Source: Mycolicibacterium sp. CBMA 247 (GTDB lineage: Bacteria; Actinomycetota; Actinomycetes; Mycobacteriales; Mycobacteriaceae). From it: a stretch of 64,000 nt of DNA. Of the stretch, positions 26,507-35,458 are shown in pieces (position 1 is the stretch's first letter; every line of letters starts with the position of its first letter). The position numbers were made by a program, and so were the translations under genes. Below the pieces are notes generated by a model. The model saw only the letters and a program-made list of their open reading frames with translations. It was not told the origin of the DNA and ran no database searches. The stretch covers positions 2,232,001 to 2,296,000 of the forward strand of contig NZ_VTGX01000001.1 of NCBI RefSeq assembly GCF_009729095.1. Reading direction: 5' to 3'.

Positions 26507-27229
26507 TTACAGAGCACTTTCGAGCTGCACTGACCGGCACGCTCCGACGAATCGGGCGAACAGGGCCGGCTGTGCGGATACCTCCGGGTGCCATTGCACC
26601 CCGACCCGGAATGTGTGCGCGGGCGACTCCATCGCTTCCACCACCGCACCGCACCGGGCGGTGGTTTCGAACCCGGGGTGGGCGCGGACGGATTGGTGAT
26701 GGTGACAGCGGACCGCAACGGTGTCACCGAACAGCGACTCGACCACACTGCCTGGCACCGCTTCTACGGTGGTCGGACAGTAATCGCCGACTGGGATGGT
26801 GTGCCGGTCATCTCCGAGCTGATCGGCGACGTCCTGAATCAGTGACCCACCGCCCGCGACGGCCATCAGCTGCATGCCACGGCAGATGCCGAGCACCGGA
26901 AGATCACGTTCATAGGCGTGGTGCAGCAGCGACAGCTCCCACTCATCGCGGTCGGCCTGCACGCCGCCGGTGGCGGGATGGGGCGCCTCACCGTACCGAT
27001 CGGGACCGACATCGGGGCCACCCGCGATCACCAGGCCGTCCAACTGCGCGACGATCCTGCCCGCGTGACCGTCTGCCGCGTTCAGCATCGGTACGACAAG
27101 GGGAATTCCGCCCGCGGCCTGTACGCAGCGTACGTAGTCCGTGGGCACCAGGTTGGCTTCCACGCCGCGCCAGATCCCCCAGGACGCCGACTCGCGATAG
27201 CTCGTGATGCCGATGACGGGCGCGCTCAC
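26507..27229 (-). CDS. Class I glutamine amidotransferase, gamma-glutamyl-amine hydrolase (PuuD-like)
   Basis: 240 residues. The nucleophile is C116 in LPVLGICRGMQL, and the His/Glu pair is H214/E216 in GVQWHPEVS. DGLVIAGGPDVGPDRYG matches the peptidase C26 group that hydrolyses gamma-glutamyl-GABA and related amides. It overlaps the upstream SDR gene by 4 nt. In the Puu-type scheme it releases glutamate and the oxidised amine product. Confidence 0.88.
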   Translation of the reverse strand: MSAPVIGITSYRESASWGIWRGVEANLVPTDYVRCVQAAGGIPLVVPMLNAADGHAGRIVAQLDGLVIAGGPDVGPDRYGEAPHPATGGVQADRDEWELSLLHHAYERDLPVLGICRGMQLMAVAGGGSLIQDVADQLGDDRHTIPVGDYCPTTVEAVPGSVVESLFGDTVAVRCHHHQSVRAHPGFETTARCGAVVEAMESPAHTFRVGVQWHPEVSAQPALFARFVGACRSVQLESAL

Positions 27230-28002
27230 AGCGGGGTCACGTAGGCCGCCGTGATGCCACCGTCGACGACGTACGCCGCACCGGTCACATAGCTTGCCTC
27301 GTCCGAGGCCAGGAAGAGCGCCACGTTGGCAATCTCCTCGGGCTCGGCGAAGCGGCCGAGCGGGATGTGCACCAGCCGGCGTTGCGCACGCTCCTGGTCG
27401 GTGGCGAACAGCTCACGCAGCAGCGGAGTGTTGACCGGACCGGGGCACACGGAATTGACTCGAATCCCCTTGCGGGCGAACTCGACCCCCAACTCCCGGG
27501 TCAGGGACAGCACGGCCCCCTTGGACGCGGTATAGGCACTCTGTGAAGTCGCCGATCCCATCAGTGCGACGAACGACGCGACGTTGACGATGGACCCGCG
27601 GCCTTGCTTCTCCATGATCGGCAATGCAGCACGGCAGTTGTGATAGATGCTCTTGACGTTGACGTCCATGATCCGGTCCCACACGGCCGGGGTGGTCTCC
27701 AGGATCGAACCATCTTCGGGCGGCGAGATTCCGGCGTTGTTGAAGGCGATGTCGACGGTGCCGAACTCGTCAAGCGCCGTGGCGTAGAGCTCCGCTACAT
27801 CAGTGGAATCGCTGACGTCGCAGCGTACGAAGTGACCCCCGATGTCGGCGGCACACTGCTTGCCTCCTTGTTCATCGAGATCTGCGACCACGACGTGGGC
27901 GCCCTGGTGAGCGAACAGGCGGGCCGCGGTCAGTCCGATACCGGAGGCGGCACCAGTGATGACCGCGACTTTGCCCTCAAGACGTCCCGGGTGAGATGAC
28001 AT
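27226..28002 (-). CDS. Short-chain dehydrogenase/reductase
   Basis: 258 residues from ATG 28002 (MSSHPGRLEGKV...); an upstream ATG at 28014 is possible. Motifs are TGAASGIG (cofactor), NNAGIS, catalytic YTASK, the preceding Ser in FVALMGSATSQS and PGPVNTPLL. The end VTGAAYVVDGG is classical SDR. It is coupled by a 4-nt overlap to the amidotransferase gene. An SDR could oxidise a hydroxylated gamma-glutamyl intermediate or the alcohol of an amino alcohol substrate (inference). Confidence 0.87.
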   Translation of the reverse strand: MSSHPGRLEGKVAVITGAASGIGLTAARLFAHQGAHVVVADLDEQGGKQCAADIGGHFVRCDVSDSTDVAELYATALDEFGTVDIAFNNAGISPPEDGSILETTPAVWDRIMDVNVKSIYHNCRAALPIMEKQGRGSIVNVASFVALMGSATSQSAYTASKGAVLSLTRELGVEFARKGIRVNSVCPGPVNTPLLRELFATDQERAQRRLVHIPLGRFAEPEEIANVALFLASDEASYVTGAAYVVDGGITAAYVTPL

Positions 28003-28069
28003 GATTTTGAGCACCTTTCATCAGACGCGGGGTATCCCGCGTCGCCTCTTGAGCGCCTCCGCGCCGTGG

Positions 28070-29440
28070 TTACTGGGTCGAGATGTAGACGTTCTTGGTT
28101 TCGGTGAATTCCAGGGGTGCGTCGGGGCCCAGTTCACGACCGATGCCCGACTGCTTGAACCCACCGAACGGCGTGCCGTACCGCACCACGGTCGTGGTGT
28201 TGATCGCGAGGTTGCCCGCCTCCAAGGCACGAGCGACCCGCAGGGCTCTGCCGACGTCACGGGTCCAGACCGAGTTCGACAACCCATATGCCGTCGCATT
28301 GGCGATTCGGATCGCGTCCGCCTCGTCCTCGAACGGCATCACCGTGGCCACCGGACCGAAAACCTCGTCACGCCAGATACGTTCGTGTTCGGAACGCGCC
28401 AGTGTGACCGTGGGCGGAACCCAGAATCCTGGTCCGGCCGGCGCGCTACCACGCAGCAGGACTTCTGCCTGGTCAACGAATTCCTCGATGACATCCCGCT
28501 GACGCGCCGAGATGATCGGCCCCATCTGGGTGTGGCGGTCGGTGGGATCTCCCACCCGGTAGTCCCGGAAAGCGGGTTCCATGAGTTCGAGGAATTCATC
28601 GAACACGCTGCGTTGCACCAGAATCCGGGTCTTCGCACAGCAGTCTTGGCCCGAGTTGTCCAGAAACCCACCCGGAGCTGCGGCGGCTGCCGCGGCGAGA
28701 TCGGCATCGGCGAACACGATGTTGGCGCTCTTTCCGCCAAGTTCCAGCGTGTGCCGTTTGATCTGCTGCGCGCATTCGGCCGCGATCTCACGCCCGACCC
28801 GTGTCGACCCGGTGAAACATATCTGGGCGACACCTTCATGGCGGACGAGGTGCCGGCCCGCGCCTGGCCCGGTCCCGGCGACCACCTCGACCAGCCCCTC
28901 GGGAAGCCCCGCTTCGCGGGCCAACTCGGCCAGACGCATTGCACTCAGCGGCGTCATCTCCGACGGCTTGACCACCACGGCATTACCGGCGGCCAACGCG
29001 GGCGCGATGCCCCACATGGCGATCATCATGGGGAAGTTCCACGGCACGACGATGCCGACCACGCCGACCGGTTCATGGAACGTCATGTCGACGCCACCGG
29101 CGACCGGGATCTGCAGGCCGGTCAGCCGTTCCGGGGCCGCGCTGTAGTAGGTGGCGACGTCGGCGACATTCTGAGCTTCCCACTCGGCGTTGGCGATCGG
29201 GTGGCCGGCGTTGCGCATCTCGATCGCAGCGAGCTCGTCGCGGTGCTGGTCGATGAGTTGCGCATACCGTCGCAGGCCGCTCGCCCGTTCGGCCGGTGTA
29301 CGTGTCCGCCACACCGCGGCGGCGGCGTGCGCTCGCGCCACCGCGGAATCGACTTCCCCGGCTCCGGCGAGCTCGAGGTCGGCAAGAACCTGCTCGGTTG
29401 CCGGGTTGAGGACTGAGTAGGTCGACATCCCGGTGCTCAC
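28070..29440 (-). CDS. Aldehyde dehydrogenase (PuuC-like)
   Basis: 456 residues. GIVVPWNFPMMIAMWGIAPA, KPSEMTPLSA, FTGSTRVGREI, general base E233 in TLELGGKSAN and the nucleophile in DNSGQDCCAKTR (C267 or C268) are all present. It oxidises an aldehyde to an acid with NAD(P). It overlaps the glutamine-synthetase-like gene by 4 nt, so it probably acts on a gamma-glutamylated aminoaldehyde. Conventional amine oxidase or transaminase is missing from the cluster. Confidence 0.9.
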   Translation of the reverse strand: MSTGMSTYSVLNPATEQVLADLELAGAGEVDSAVARAHAAAAVWRTRTPAERASGLRRYAQLIDQHRDELAAIEMRNAGHPIANAEWEAQNVADVATYYSAAPERLTGLQIPVAGGVDMTFHEPVGVVGIVVPWNFPMMIAMWGIAPALAAGNAVVVKPSEMTPLSAMRLAELAREAGLPEGLVEVVAGTGPGAGRHLVRHEGVAQICFTGSTRVGREIAAECAQQIKRHTLELGGKSANIVFADADLAAAAAAAPGGFLDNSGQDCCAKTRILVQRSVFDEFLELMEPAFRDYRVGDPTDRHTQMGPIISARQRDVIEEFVDQAEVLLRGSAPAGPGFWVPPTVTLARSEHERIWRDEVFGPVATVMPFEDEADAIRIANATAYGLSNSVWTRDVGRALRVARALEAGNLAINTTTVVRYGTPFGGFKQSGIGRELGPDAPLEFTETKNVYISTQ

Positions 29441-30831
29441 ATCCGTTCGAAGCTGCGCTGCAGCTCCCAGTCGGTGACCACGGTCGAGAATGCGTCGATC
29501 TCGACATCGGCCATATTCGTGTAATGGTTGACGACGTCCTTGCCCAGGAGCTGTTGGGCCATATCGGAATCGGCGAAAGCATCGCGTGCTTCGGCGAGAC
29601 TCAGCGGCATGGTCGGCGCGTCCGATCCGTAGGCGCTACCGCTCTCAGGTGGCGGCAGTTCGAGTTCGGCTTCGATCCCATAGAGACCGCCGGCCAGCAT
29701 CGCCGCCAGCGCCAGGTAGGTGTTGGCGTCTCCACCCGGAACCCGGTTCTCCAGCCGGGCGCCACCACTTCGTCCGACAAGTCGCACTGCGCAAGTGCGG
29801 TTGTCCTCACCCCACCCGATCTTGATCGGGGCGAACGACCGATTCGAGAATCGCTTGTAGGAATTGATGTTCGGCGCGTACAACAATGCGAAGTCACGCA
29901 TGGTCGCCAGCACACCGGCGATGAAGTGTTCATACAGCGCCGAACGGGTGCCGGTCGCGGCGTCCCAGAACACCAGGCTGTCGTCGATCCCGCGCAACGA
30001 TAGATGAATGTGTGACGAATTTCCCTCGCGTGCATTGAACTTCGGCATAAACGTGAGGGATTTTCCGTGATGCGCGGCGATCTCCTTGGCCATGTTCTTG
30101 TAGACGACGGTGTTGTCCGCGGACACCATCGCCTCGTCGTAGAGGAACCCGATCTCGTGCTGCCCCGGATTGCATTCACCCTTGGCCGACTCCACGTTCA
30201 TCCCCGCGGCGAATGCGGCATTGCGGATATCACGCAGCAGAGGTTCCACCCGTGACGTTGCGAGAATCGAGTAATCGCTGTTGTACTGGTTGACCGGCGT
30301 CAGGTTGCGGTATCCCAGATCGGCCGCCCGTTCATAGGATTCGTGAAACACCATGAATTCCAGCTCGACCCCGGCCAGCGCCTGGTATCCGAGTGCGGAC
30401 GCCTTCGCCAACTGGCGGGACAACATGGTGCGTGGCGAGTACGCCACCGGCGTTCCGTCGTGCCACGTCACATCGGCCTGCACCAGCGCGGTACCCGGCA
30501 GGTGGGGCATCACCCGCAACGTCGCCATGTCCAGCACGAAGCACATGTCTCCGTATCCGGTCTCCCAGCCGGAATCGGCGTAACCGGCGACGGTGTTCAT
30601 TTCCACGTCCACGGCAAGCAGGTAGTGGCAGCCCTCCATGGGCTCGGTCAGCGCATGGTCGATGAAGTAGTGCGCGTGCAGTCTCTTGCCCTGCAGCCGC
30701 CCCTGCATGTCGGTGAACGCAACGATGACAGTGTCGATCCGACCGTCCCTGACCTGGCCAGAAAGGGCGTCAACAGACAGCATCCTTCCGTTGCGGAGTG
30801 GCATTTCCCCCGAAGGGTGGCTCCGATTCAT
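29437..30831 (-). CDS. Glutamine-synthetase-like gamma-glutamyl-amine synthetase (PuuA/GlnA3-4 type)
   Basis: 464 residues. The GS fold is shown by VESAKGECNPGQHEIGF (metal and glutamate site), SSHIHLSLRG in the position of the usual NGSGMHVHQS, and FAPIKIGWGEDNRTCAVRLV with NRVPGGDANTYLALAAMLA. The N-terminal FTDMQGRLQGKRLHAHYF is typical of non-ammonia-assimilating homologues. With an adjacent aldehyde dehydrogenase, PuuD-like hydrolase and permease, it likely attaches glutamate to an amine using ATP. Polyamines, ethanolamine or monoamines are candidates. Confidence 0.9.
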   Translation of the reverse strand: MNRSHPSGEMPLRNGRMLSVDALSGQVRDGRIDTVIVAFTDMQGRLQGKRLHAHYFIDHALTEPMEGCHYLLAVDVEMNTVAGYADSGWETGYGDMCFVLDMATLRVMPHLPGTALVQADVTWHDGTPVAYSPRTMLSRQLAKASALGYQALAGVELEFMVFHESYERAADLGYRNLTPVNQYNSDYSILATSRVEPLLRDIRNAAFAAGMNVESAKGECNPGQHEIGFLYDEAMVSADNTVVYKNMAKEIAAHHGKSLTFMPKFNAREGNSSHIHLSLRGIDDSLVFWDAATGTRSALYEHFIAGVLATMRDFALLYAPNINSYKRFSNRSFAPIKIGWGEDNRTCAVRLVGRSGGARLENRVPGGDANTYLALAAMLAGGLYGIEAELELPPPESGSAYGSDAPTMPLSLAEARDAFADSDMAQQLLGKDVVNHYTNMADVEIDAFSTVVTDWELQRSFERM

Positions 30832-30902
30832 GTGGTCCTCGTCTATCCCTGAACGCTGCCGACCGGCCAGCGGTGTGACGACGGTAACTCACCAATGGTC
30901 TA

Positions 30903-30920
30903 TGGTCAATCCATTGACCA
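30903..30920. promoter_or_regulatory. Operator palindrome between the amine operon and its regulator
   Basis: TGGTCAAT-CC-ATTGACCA is a perfect 18-bp inverted repeat. It lies about 70 bp before the glutamine-synthetase-like gene and 50-75 bp before the divergent GntR gene. A further half-site, ACCAATGGTC, adjoins it at 30892-30901. FadR-type GntR proteins commonly bind TGGTCnnACCA-like sites, so this fits. Confidence 0.8.
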
Positions 30921-30970
30921 ATTTCCGGTTTGCGTGCATCAGGCGACTCCCCGACCGTTACCCTGAGGGC

Positions 30971-31711
30971 GTGATCAGTCCCACGCCCCGGCGGATGGAT
31001 GAGGTCATCCTGAGCTCGGTACAAGGGGTGAACCCGTTCGAGGAGGCGCTTGAGCGGGTGCTCTACGCGATTCAGCTCGGGATTTTCGGTCACGGACAAC
31101 GGCTTCCACCGGAACGTGAACTATCCATCCAGCTCGGCGTGAGCAGGATGACACTGCGGTCGGTTATCAGATCGCTCCAGGAAACCGGCTATATCGCCTC
31201 CAAACCGGGCCGCTACGGCGGCAGCTTTGTGGTCTGGGAACCCAGCGGGCACACCAGTATCGCTCTCGATGCCGCCAAACGAGATCTTCTCCTCGATGCG
31301 ATGGTGTTCCGCACGGTCGTCGAACCCGGAGCGGTCGAACTGGCCGCACGACGAGAGAAGTCGGACGCCGAAATCCAGGAACTTCGGCTGCGATTGGGCG
31401 AGGTGAGCACCGCAGGCCCGGGCCAGTACCGAGTCGCCGACTGCCGGTTCCACGTCACGCTGGCCGCCCTGTCCGGATCCAATTCGCTAACCAAGGCGGT
31501 AGCCGACATCCAGATATCGCTGGACGACCTACTACGGGCCGTCCCCTACATGGACAAGGCCATTGCGCACGCCCAGGACCAGCACGTCCAGATCGCCGAA
31601 GCAGTCATCGCCGGCGATGCTGCCCGAGCGAAAGACATCATGACCACGCACATCGAAGCGACCGCCACGCTCGTACGCGGCTTCATGAGTTCGGTCGCCG
31701 CCCAGAGCTGA
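30971..31711 (+). CDS. GntR/FadR-family regulator (FCD domain)
   Basis: About 246 residues from GTG 30971; ATG 30995 (MDEVILSS...) is an equally possible start. The winged helix reads FEEALERVLYAIQLGIFGHG, QRLPPERELSIQLGVSRMTL and RSVIRSLQETGYIASKPGRY. The all-helical FCD ligand domain follows, with FRTVVEPGAVELAA, the metal-binding-like DCRFHVTLAALSGSN and IEATATLVRGF. It is divergent from the gamma-glutamylation operon and shares the 30903 palindrome, so it is the probable repressor. Confidence 0.88.
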   Translation: MISPTPRRMDEVILSSVQGVNPFEEALERVLYAIQLGIFGHGQRLPPERELSIQLGVSRMTLRSVIRSLQETGYIASKPGRYGGSFVVWEPSGHTSIALDAAKRDLLLDAMVFRTVVEPGAVELAARREKSDAEIQELRLRLGEVSTAGPGQYRVADCRFHVTLAALSGSNSLTKAVADIQISLDDLLRAVPYMDKAIAHAQDQHVQIAEAVIAGDAARAKDIMTTHIEATATLVRGFMSSVAAQS

Positions 31712-31728
31712 CGGCGGTCCTGGTCTTT

Positions 31729-32052
31729 TCAGGCCGCGAGTTGTCCGACCGCGTTGTTGAACTGAACCAGACTGTAGATCCCCACCGGAATTCCCAGTGC
31801 GGCTCCACCGAGGACAGCACCCACGGCGCTGGCGGGTGCAGCACCGATGATGCAGCCACCGACCGCACCCACGCCGAGGCCGACAAGTCCGCCCAGCATC
31901 GCGCCCACACCGACAGCGAACTCGAATCGGGTTGCAGCGATGGATAGTTCAGCCTGGAAGTCAACCCGCAGACCACCGGCCGGGACCACCGTCTCCGCGG
32001 TGTGGGTAGTCAGATCGATCAGTGCGGTGGGCAGCATCAACACGTTGGTCAT
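31729..32052 (-). CDS. Small Gly-rich membrane protein
   Basis: 107 residues (MTNVLMLPTALIDLTTH...). After a hydrophilic N-terminal third, a long hydrophobic, Gly/Ala-rich stretch (FAVGVGAMLGGLVGLGVGAV, then GGCIIGAAPASAVGAVLGG) has glycine-zipper spacing that could form tightly packed helices. A GGAG-like ribosome binding site precedes the start. Similar small proteins are common in mycobacteria with unknown roles. It is convergent with the GntR gene 18 bp away. Confidence 0.68.
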   Translation of the reverse strand: MTNVLMLPTALIDLTTHTAETVVPAGGLRVDFQAELSIAATRFEFAVGVGAMLGGLVGLGVGAVGGCIIGAAPASAVGAVLGGAALGIPVGIYSLVQFNNAVGQLAA

Positions 32053-33179
32053 GACGGAACTCCTTTACAGCACGGAGGATTCCGGCCGCAGCGCACTCAC
32101 TGGTGCACGTGTGGGCCGGATAGGGACTCACGAGGACTCGGATACGGACTACTGTCGCTTCCCATTTCGTCCTCACCTCCCTCCAGCCCAGGGCGCCCAA
32201 CGCGCCACAACACGGTCACCACCCCGCACCTGAGAAGAGAGCACACACCAAACGGTTCAAACCGGTTCAGTGCCCGCACCCCCTGGTCAGGGCTTTGGCA
32301 CTGCACGGCGTATCAGACTCACTGAAGCCACTTGGGCTCAACCCTTAAGCCGGGAAGAGCTGTCCTGACCCGGGGCGTCTCTCGACGTTCGGGGTCAGTG
32401 GCCTATATCCGCGCAGCCGCCTCACCTATCGAAGTGCTTACGCCAACCAGGTTGACACAGCACCCCGGATCGGGGCAACCGGACCGTTCGAATGTTGACG
32501 CGATCTTTACCCGACGGCCGATGCTGCGCACTGATATTTCCGGTCGCGCACCAACAGATTTACTCAACGACGGCGTACGGATTGTGAGTTTCCCGGGGCA
32601 CCACTGGTTCCCGATTCTGCGGTCCGGCCCCGGCGGCGTCGCCGGGCAGGTCGCGACTCGGTCTTGACGGCCGCAGAGCGGGCGGGCACATCAACTGGAC
32701 CACCAAACGGGCCCCCTCACAGCGTCGAATGGAGTCCGAAAGCGACTGCGGGGCAGTCACATCTGCGCGGCAGGCACCATCTATCAAAACGTCAATGTGA
32801 CGAATTTGACGGGCGCGGGCCTTGGGCGGGGCCTAGGCTACAGGCAGCCTTCGCGGCCGACGGAACGGCGCGAGTGCCCGCGTTCGCATCCGAGACGCGG
32901 GTCGCGACTGGATCCTTGGCGCCTCCGCCGGCACCACGAAGCTTATGCGGCTTGCGCATTGCATAACCGCGCCAGAAGCGCGACGGATGACGATTGGGCA
33001 CGAAGGCTCCCAGGGACAACTCCGCGGCTTATCGCCACCTCGGTTGGCTGGTACCGGTGCGTGTTCGATGGGTGCGAGTTGCCGCGCGGATGTTGCAGCA
33101 AGCCCTCCAACTACGCGCCAATGCTTGCGGAGAAGGGATTGTTTAAATACTATTCAAAAAACTTTGAGAGGGGAGTGCG
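32053..33179. other. Long non-coding or decayed region
   Basis: About 1.1 kb. Several frames of 70-130 codons are open on both strands (for example 32332-32667 and 32797-33183 plus), but all are Arg/Pro/Ser-rich, without domains or ribosome binding sites, as expected for random GC-rich sequence. The final 60 bp are AT-rich (around 33140-33165) and probably contain the promoter of the carbon-nitrogen hydrolase operon. Confidence 0.45.
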
Positions 33180-34022
33180 CTGAGTACTCGACCGCTTTTC
33201 TACTGCCTTGCGCAGCACCCGCCCGTCACGAGCCTCGAGGCTTTTCACGAAGAGGTGCGCCAACTGTGCGTGGACTATCCCGCAGCGAGACTTGTCGTGT
33301 TCCCTGAGATGCATCTCTGTGGGGGAACCCCCAACACAACGCTCCACGAAGCCGCGCAGTACATCGAGAGCGCCGGCGGGCCGCGGGATCGAGCTCTCGA
33401 GCAGCTCGCACGAGAGCACCAGATCTGGCTGATTCCGGGCAGTGTGTTCGAACGCGCGGAAGATGGCACGGTAGCCAATACCGTCTCGGCCTACTCACCC
33501 GAAGGGCGCAGGGTCGCGACATATCGCAAGGTGTTCCCCTGGCAGCCATATGAAAGAACTTCGCCCGGCAGCGAATTCACGGTGTTTCGTCTCGGTGAGT
33601 ACGGAACAGTCGGGCTGTCCATCTGCTACGACATCTGGTTCCCCGAGCACGGTCGGCAACTGGCCTGGCTTGGGGCGGACGCCATCATCAATGTCGCCCG
33701 TACTACGACCTCAGATCGCGCACAGGAACTCGTTCTCCTGCAGGCTACAGCGATCGCGAACCAGCTTGCGGTCCTTTCTGTGAACGCTCCGGCGCCGGGG
33801 GGACGCGGGCAGACCATCGCCTACGACGCCGAAGGGCGGCTTCGGGTTCGCAGCGTCGATGCGTCGACGGAAGCCCTCAGCGACGTACTCGACCTCTCGG
33901 AGTCGTCGCGGGTGCAGCGGGATGGAACAGCCGGCCTCAACCGGGTCTGGTGCCAACTCGACACCACCACCATCAGCCTTCCGATGTACCGCGATGGGCG
34001 CATCCAACCCCGACCGTCCTGA
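33180..34022 (+). CDS. Carbon-nitrogen (nitrilase-superfamily) hydrolase, unusual start
   Basis: 281 residues if translation begins at CTG 33180; 256 from GTG 33255. The longer form is preferred because it restores the first core strand of the fold (RPLFYCLAQHPPV) and sits 5 nt after GAGGGGAG. The catalytic triad is Glu in VVFPEMHLCGG, Lys in ATYRKVFPWQPYERTSPG and Cys in LSICYDIWFPE. The enzymes hydrolyse amides, formamides, carbamoyl compounds or nitriles. It is followed by an APC permease, a TetR regulator and an isonitrile-hydratase-like gene, so it may deformylate an N-substituted formamide (inference). Confidence 0.83.
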   Translation: MSTRPLFYCLAQHPPVTSLEAFHEEVRQLCVDYPAARLVVFPEMHLCGGTPNTTLHEAAQYIESAGGPRDRALEQLAREHQIWLIPGSVFERAEDGTVANTVSAYSPEGRRVATYRKVFPWQPYERTSPGSEFTVFRLGEYGTVGLSICYDIWFPEHGRQLAWLGADAIINVARTTTSDRAQELVLLQATAIANQLAVLSVNAPAPGGRGQTIAYDAEGRLRVRSVDASTEALSDVLDLSESSRVQRDGTAGLNRVWCQLDTTTISLPMYRDGRIQPRPS

Positions 34023-34063
34023 GCGAGCGTCCTTGTTCGAATTCGCAGATGCAAAGGAGCATC

Positions 34064-35395
34064 ATGTCATTGACCGGTAACCAAGTCGCGGCGAAGCCGA
34101 CGCAATTGGGACTGCCATCTCTTGTGCTGTTCGGAATCGCCTACATGGCTCCGGCGGTCGTTCTTGCCACCTTCGGGATCATTTCGGAAGTCAGTTCTGG
34201 CACCTCGTCGGGAAGCTACCTGCTTGCCACGGTGGCGATGCTCCTGACCGCGATCAGCTACGCCACGATGTCGGCTAGGTTCGCGCTCTCCGGTTCCGCC
34301 TACAGTTACGTTCGGAAGACGTTGGGGGCACACACCGGGTTCATGGCGGGCTGGGTCTTGATCCTCGACTACTTCTTCCTGCCGATGGTCATTTTCCTCA
34401 TCAGTGGTTCGTTTCTCAGCGCGCAGTTCGAGGAAGTGCCTTTCTGGGTCTGGATCGTGGCGCAGGTGCTCATCGTCTCGGTCGTCAATGTGCTAGGTAT
34501 TCGGGTCGCAGACAAGGCGAACTTTCTCCTCCTGAGTTTCGTTGCCTTGATTCTGATCTGCTTCGTCGCACTGTCCCTGAGAACCGCCGCGACCGACGGT
34601 GGAACGTCGGTTCTCAGCCCCTTCTGGAACATGGACAGCTCGCTGGCAGGAGTCGCGGCGGGCGCAGCGATCGCGTGCTACTCGTTCCTTGGTTTCGACG
34701 CGATCACGACGCTGACCGGCGAAGCAATGGACCCGCGACGCTTGATCCCACGCGCGATCGTCATCGCGACACTGGCAATGGGGCTGATCTTCACCGTGGT
34801 CAGTTTCGCCGCCGAGATGGTTCTCCCGCTGACGGTCGTCAACGACGTGGATTCGGCAGCGTTCGACATCGCGGCCCAAGTCGGTGGGAATCTTCTGTCG
34901 GCAACGATCGTCGCTGCACTCGTGATCGGAGGGTTCGCGTCGTCGATCGCCGCGCAGGCCGGCGGCTCGCGATTGCTGCTCACAATGGGACGTGACGGAG
35001 TTCTGCCGAAGAAGTTCTTCGGATACCGCCATCCCAGACTCGGAACTCCGGTTCTGAACATCGCTCTGATCGGTGCCGTCGGACTGTTTGCCACCCAGAT
35101 GACGTTGACCACATCGACGTCGTTCATCAACTTCGGTGCGTTCACCGCGTTCACCGCGGTGAACCTGGGCGTGCTGGTGCTCCTTCTCCGCGACAAGGAG
35201 AGTGGACCGGCCCGTTGGGTGCGTGTCCTACTCGCGGCTGCCGCCATCGCCATCACGGTCTACTTCCTGATCAGTCTGGACACCCACGCGATTACGCTCG
35301 GGGCCGGCTGGCTGGTCGCCGGTCTGGTCTACCTCGTTGTCCTCACACGCGGCTTCTCGCGTCCTGCACCCGAGATCACCTCAGAAGCAGGCTGA
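34064..35395 (+). CDS. APC-superfamily permease
   Basis: 443 residues from ATG 34064 with AAAGGAG seven bases upstream. About 12 membrane helices are seen. LPSLVLFGIAYMAPAVVLAT, YSYVRKTLGAHTGFMAGWVL and the helix-6 region CYSFLGFDAITTLTGEAMDP are typical of APC transporters. It follows the carbon-nitrogen hydrolase by 41 bp, so co-transcription is likely. It probably imports the amine- or amide-like substrate of that enzyme. Confidence 0.88.
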   Translation: MSLTGNQVAAKPTQLGLPSLVLFGIAYMAPAVVLATFGIISEVSSGTSSGSYLLATVAMLLTAISYATMSARFALSGSAYSYVRKTLGAHTGFMAGWVLILDYFFLPMVIFLISGSFLSAQFEEVPFWVWIVAQVLIVSVVNVLGIRVADKANFLLLSFVALILICFVALSLRTAATDGGTSVLSPFWNMDSSLAGVAAGAAIACYSFLGFDAITTLTGEAMDPRRLIPRAIVIATLAMGLIFTVVSFAAEMVLPLTVVNDVDSAAFDIAAQVGGNLLSATIVAALVIGGFASSIAAQAGGSRLLLTMGRDGVLPKKFFGYRHPRLGTPVLNIALIGAVGLFATQMTLTTSTSFINFGAFTAFTAVNLGVLVLLLRDKESGPARWVRVLLAAAAIAITVYFLISLDTHAITLGAGWLVAGLVYLVVLTRGFSRPAPEITSEAG

Positions 35396-35406
35396 TTCGA
35401 TGCAGA

Positions 35407-35458
35407 CCATGCTGCGATAGACTTCCCGTCAGGAGTAACAGGGAAGGTCGCAGCATGG
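35407..35458 (+). promoter_or_regulatory. Start-codon-spanning inverted repeat before the TetR gene
   Basis: CCATGCTGCGA at 35407-35417 is the exact inverse of TCGCAGCATGG at 35448-35458, which contains the TetR start codon (35455). A nested pair, CTTCCC (35422-35427) and GGGAAG (35441-35446), covers the likely Shine-Dalgarno GGAAGG. As RNA it would hide both start and ribosome binding site; as DNA it could be a TetR operator or terminate the permease transcript. Confidence 0.75.

Noticed and set aside
28001..29416. Plus-strand open frame of 471 codons
   Set aside because: It is exactly antisense to the aldehyde dehydrogenase, whose motifs are all intact. The composition is typical of an antisense shadow.
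32053..33179. Search for RNA genes or phage attachment sites in the long gap
   Set aside because: No cloverleaf, conserved loop or direct repeat was recognised by eye.
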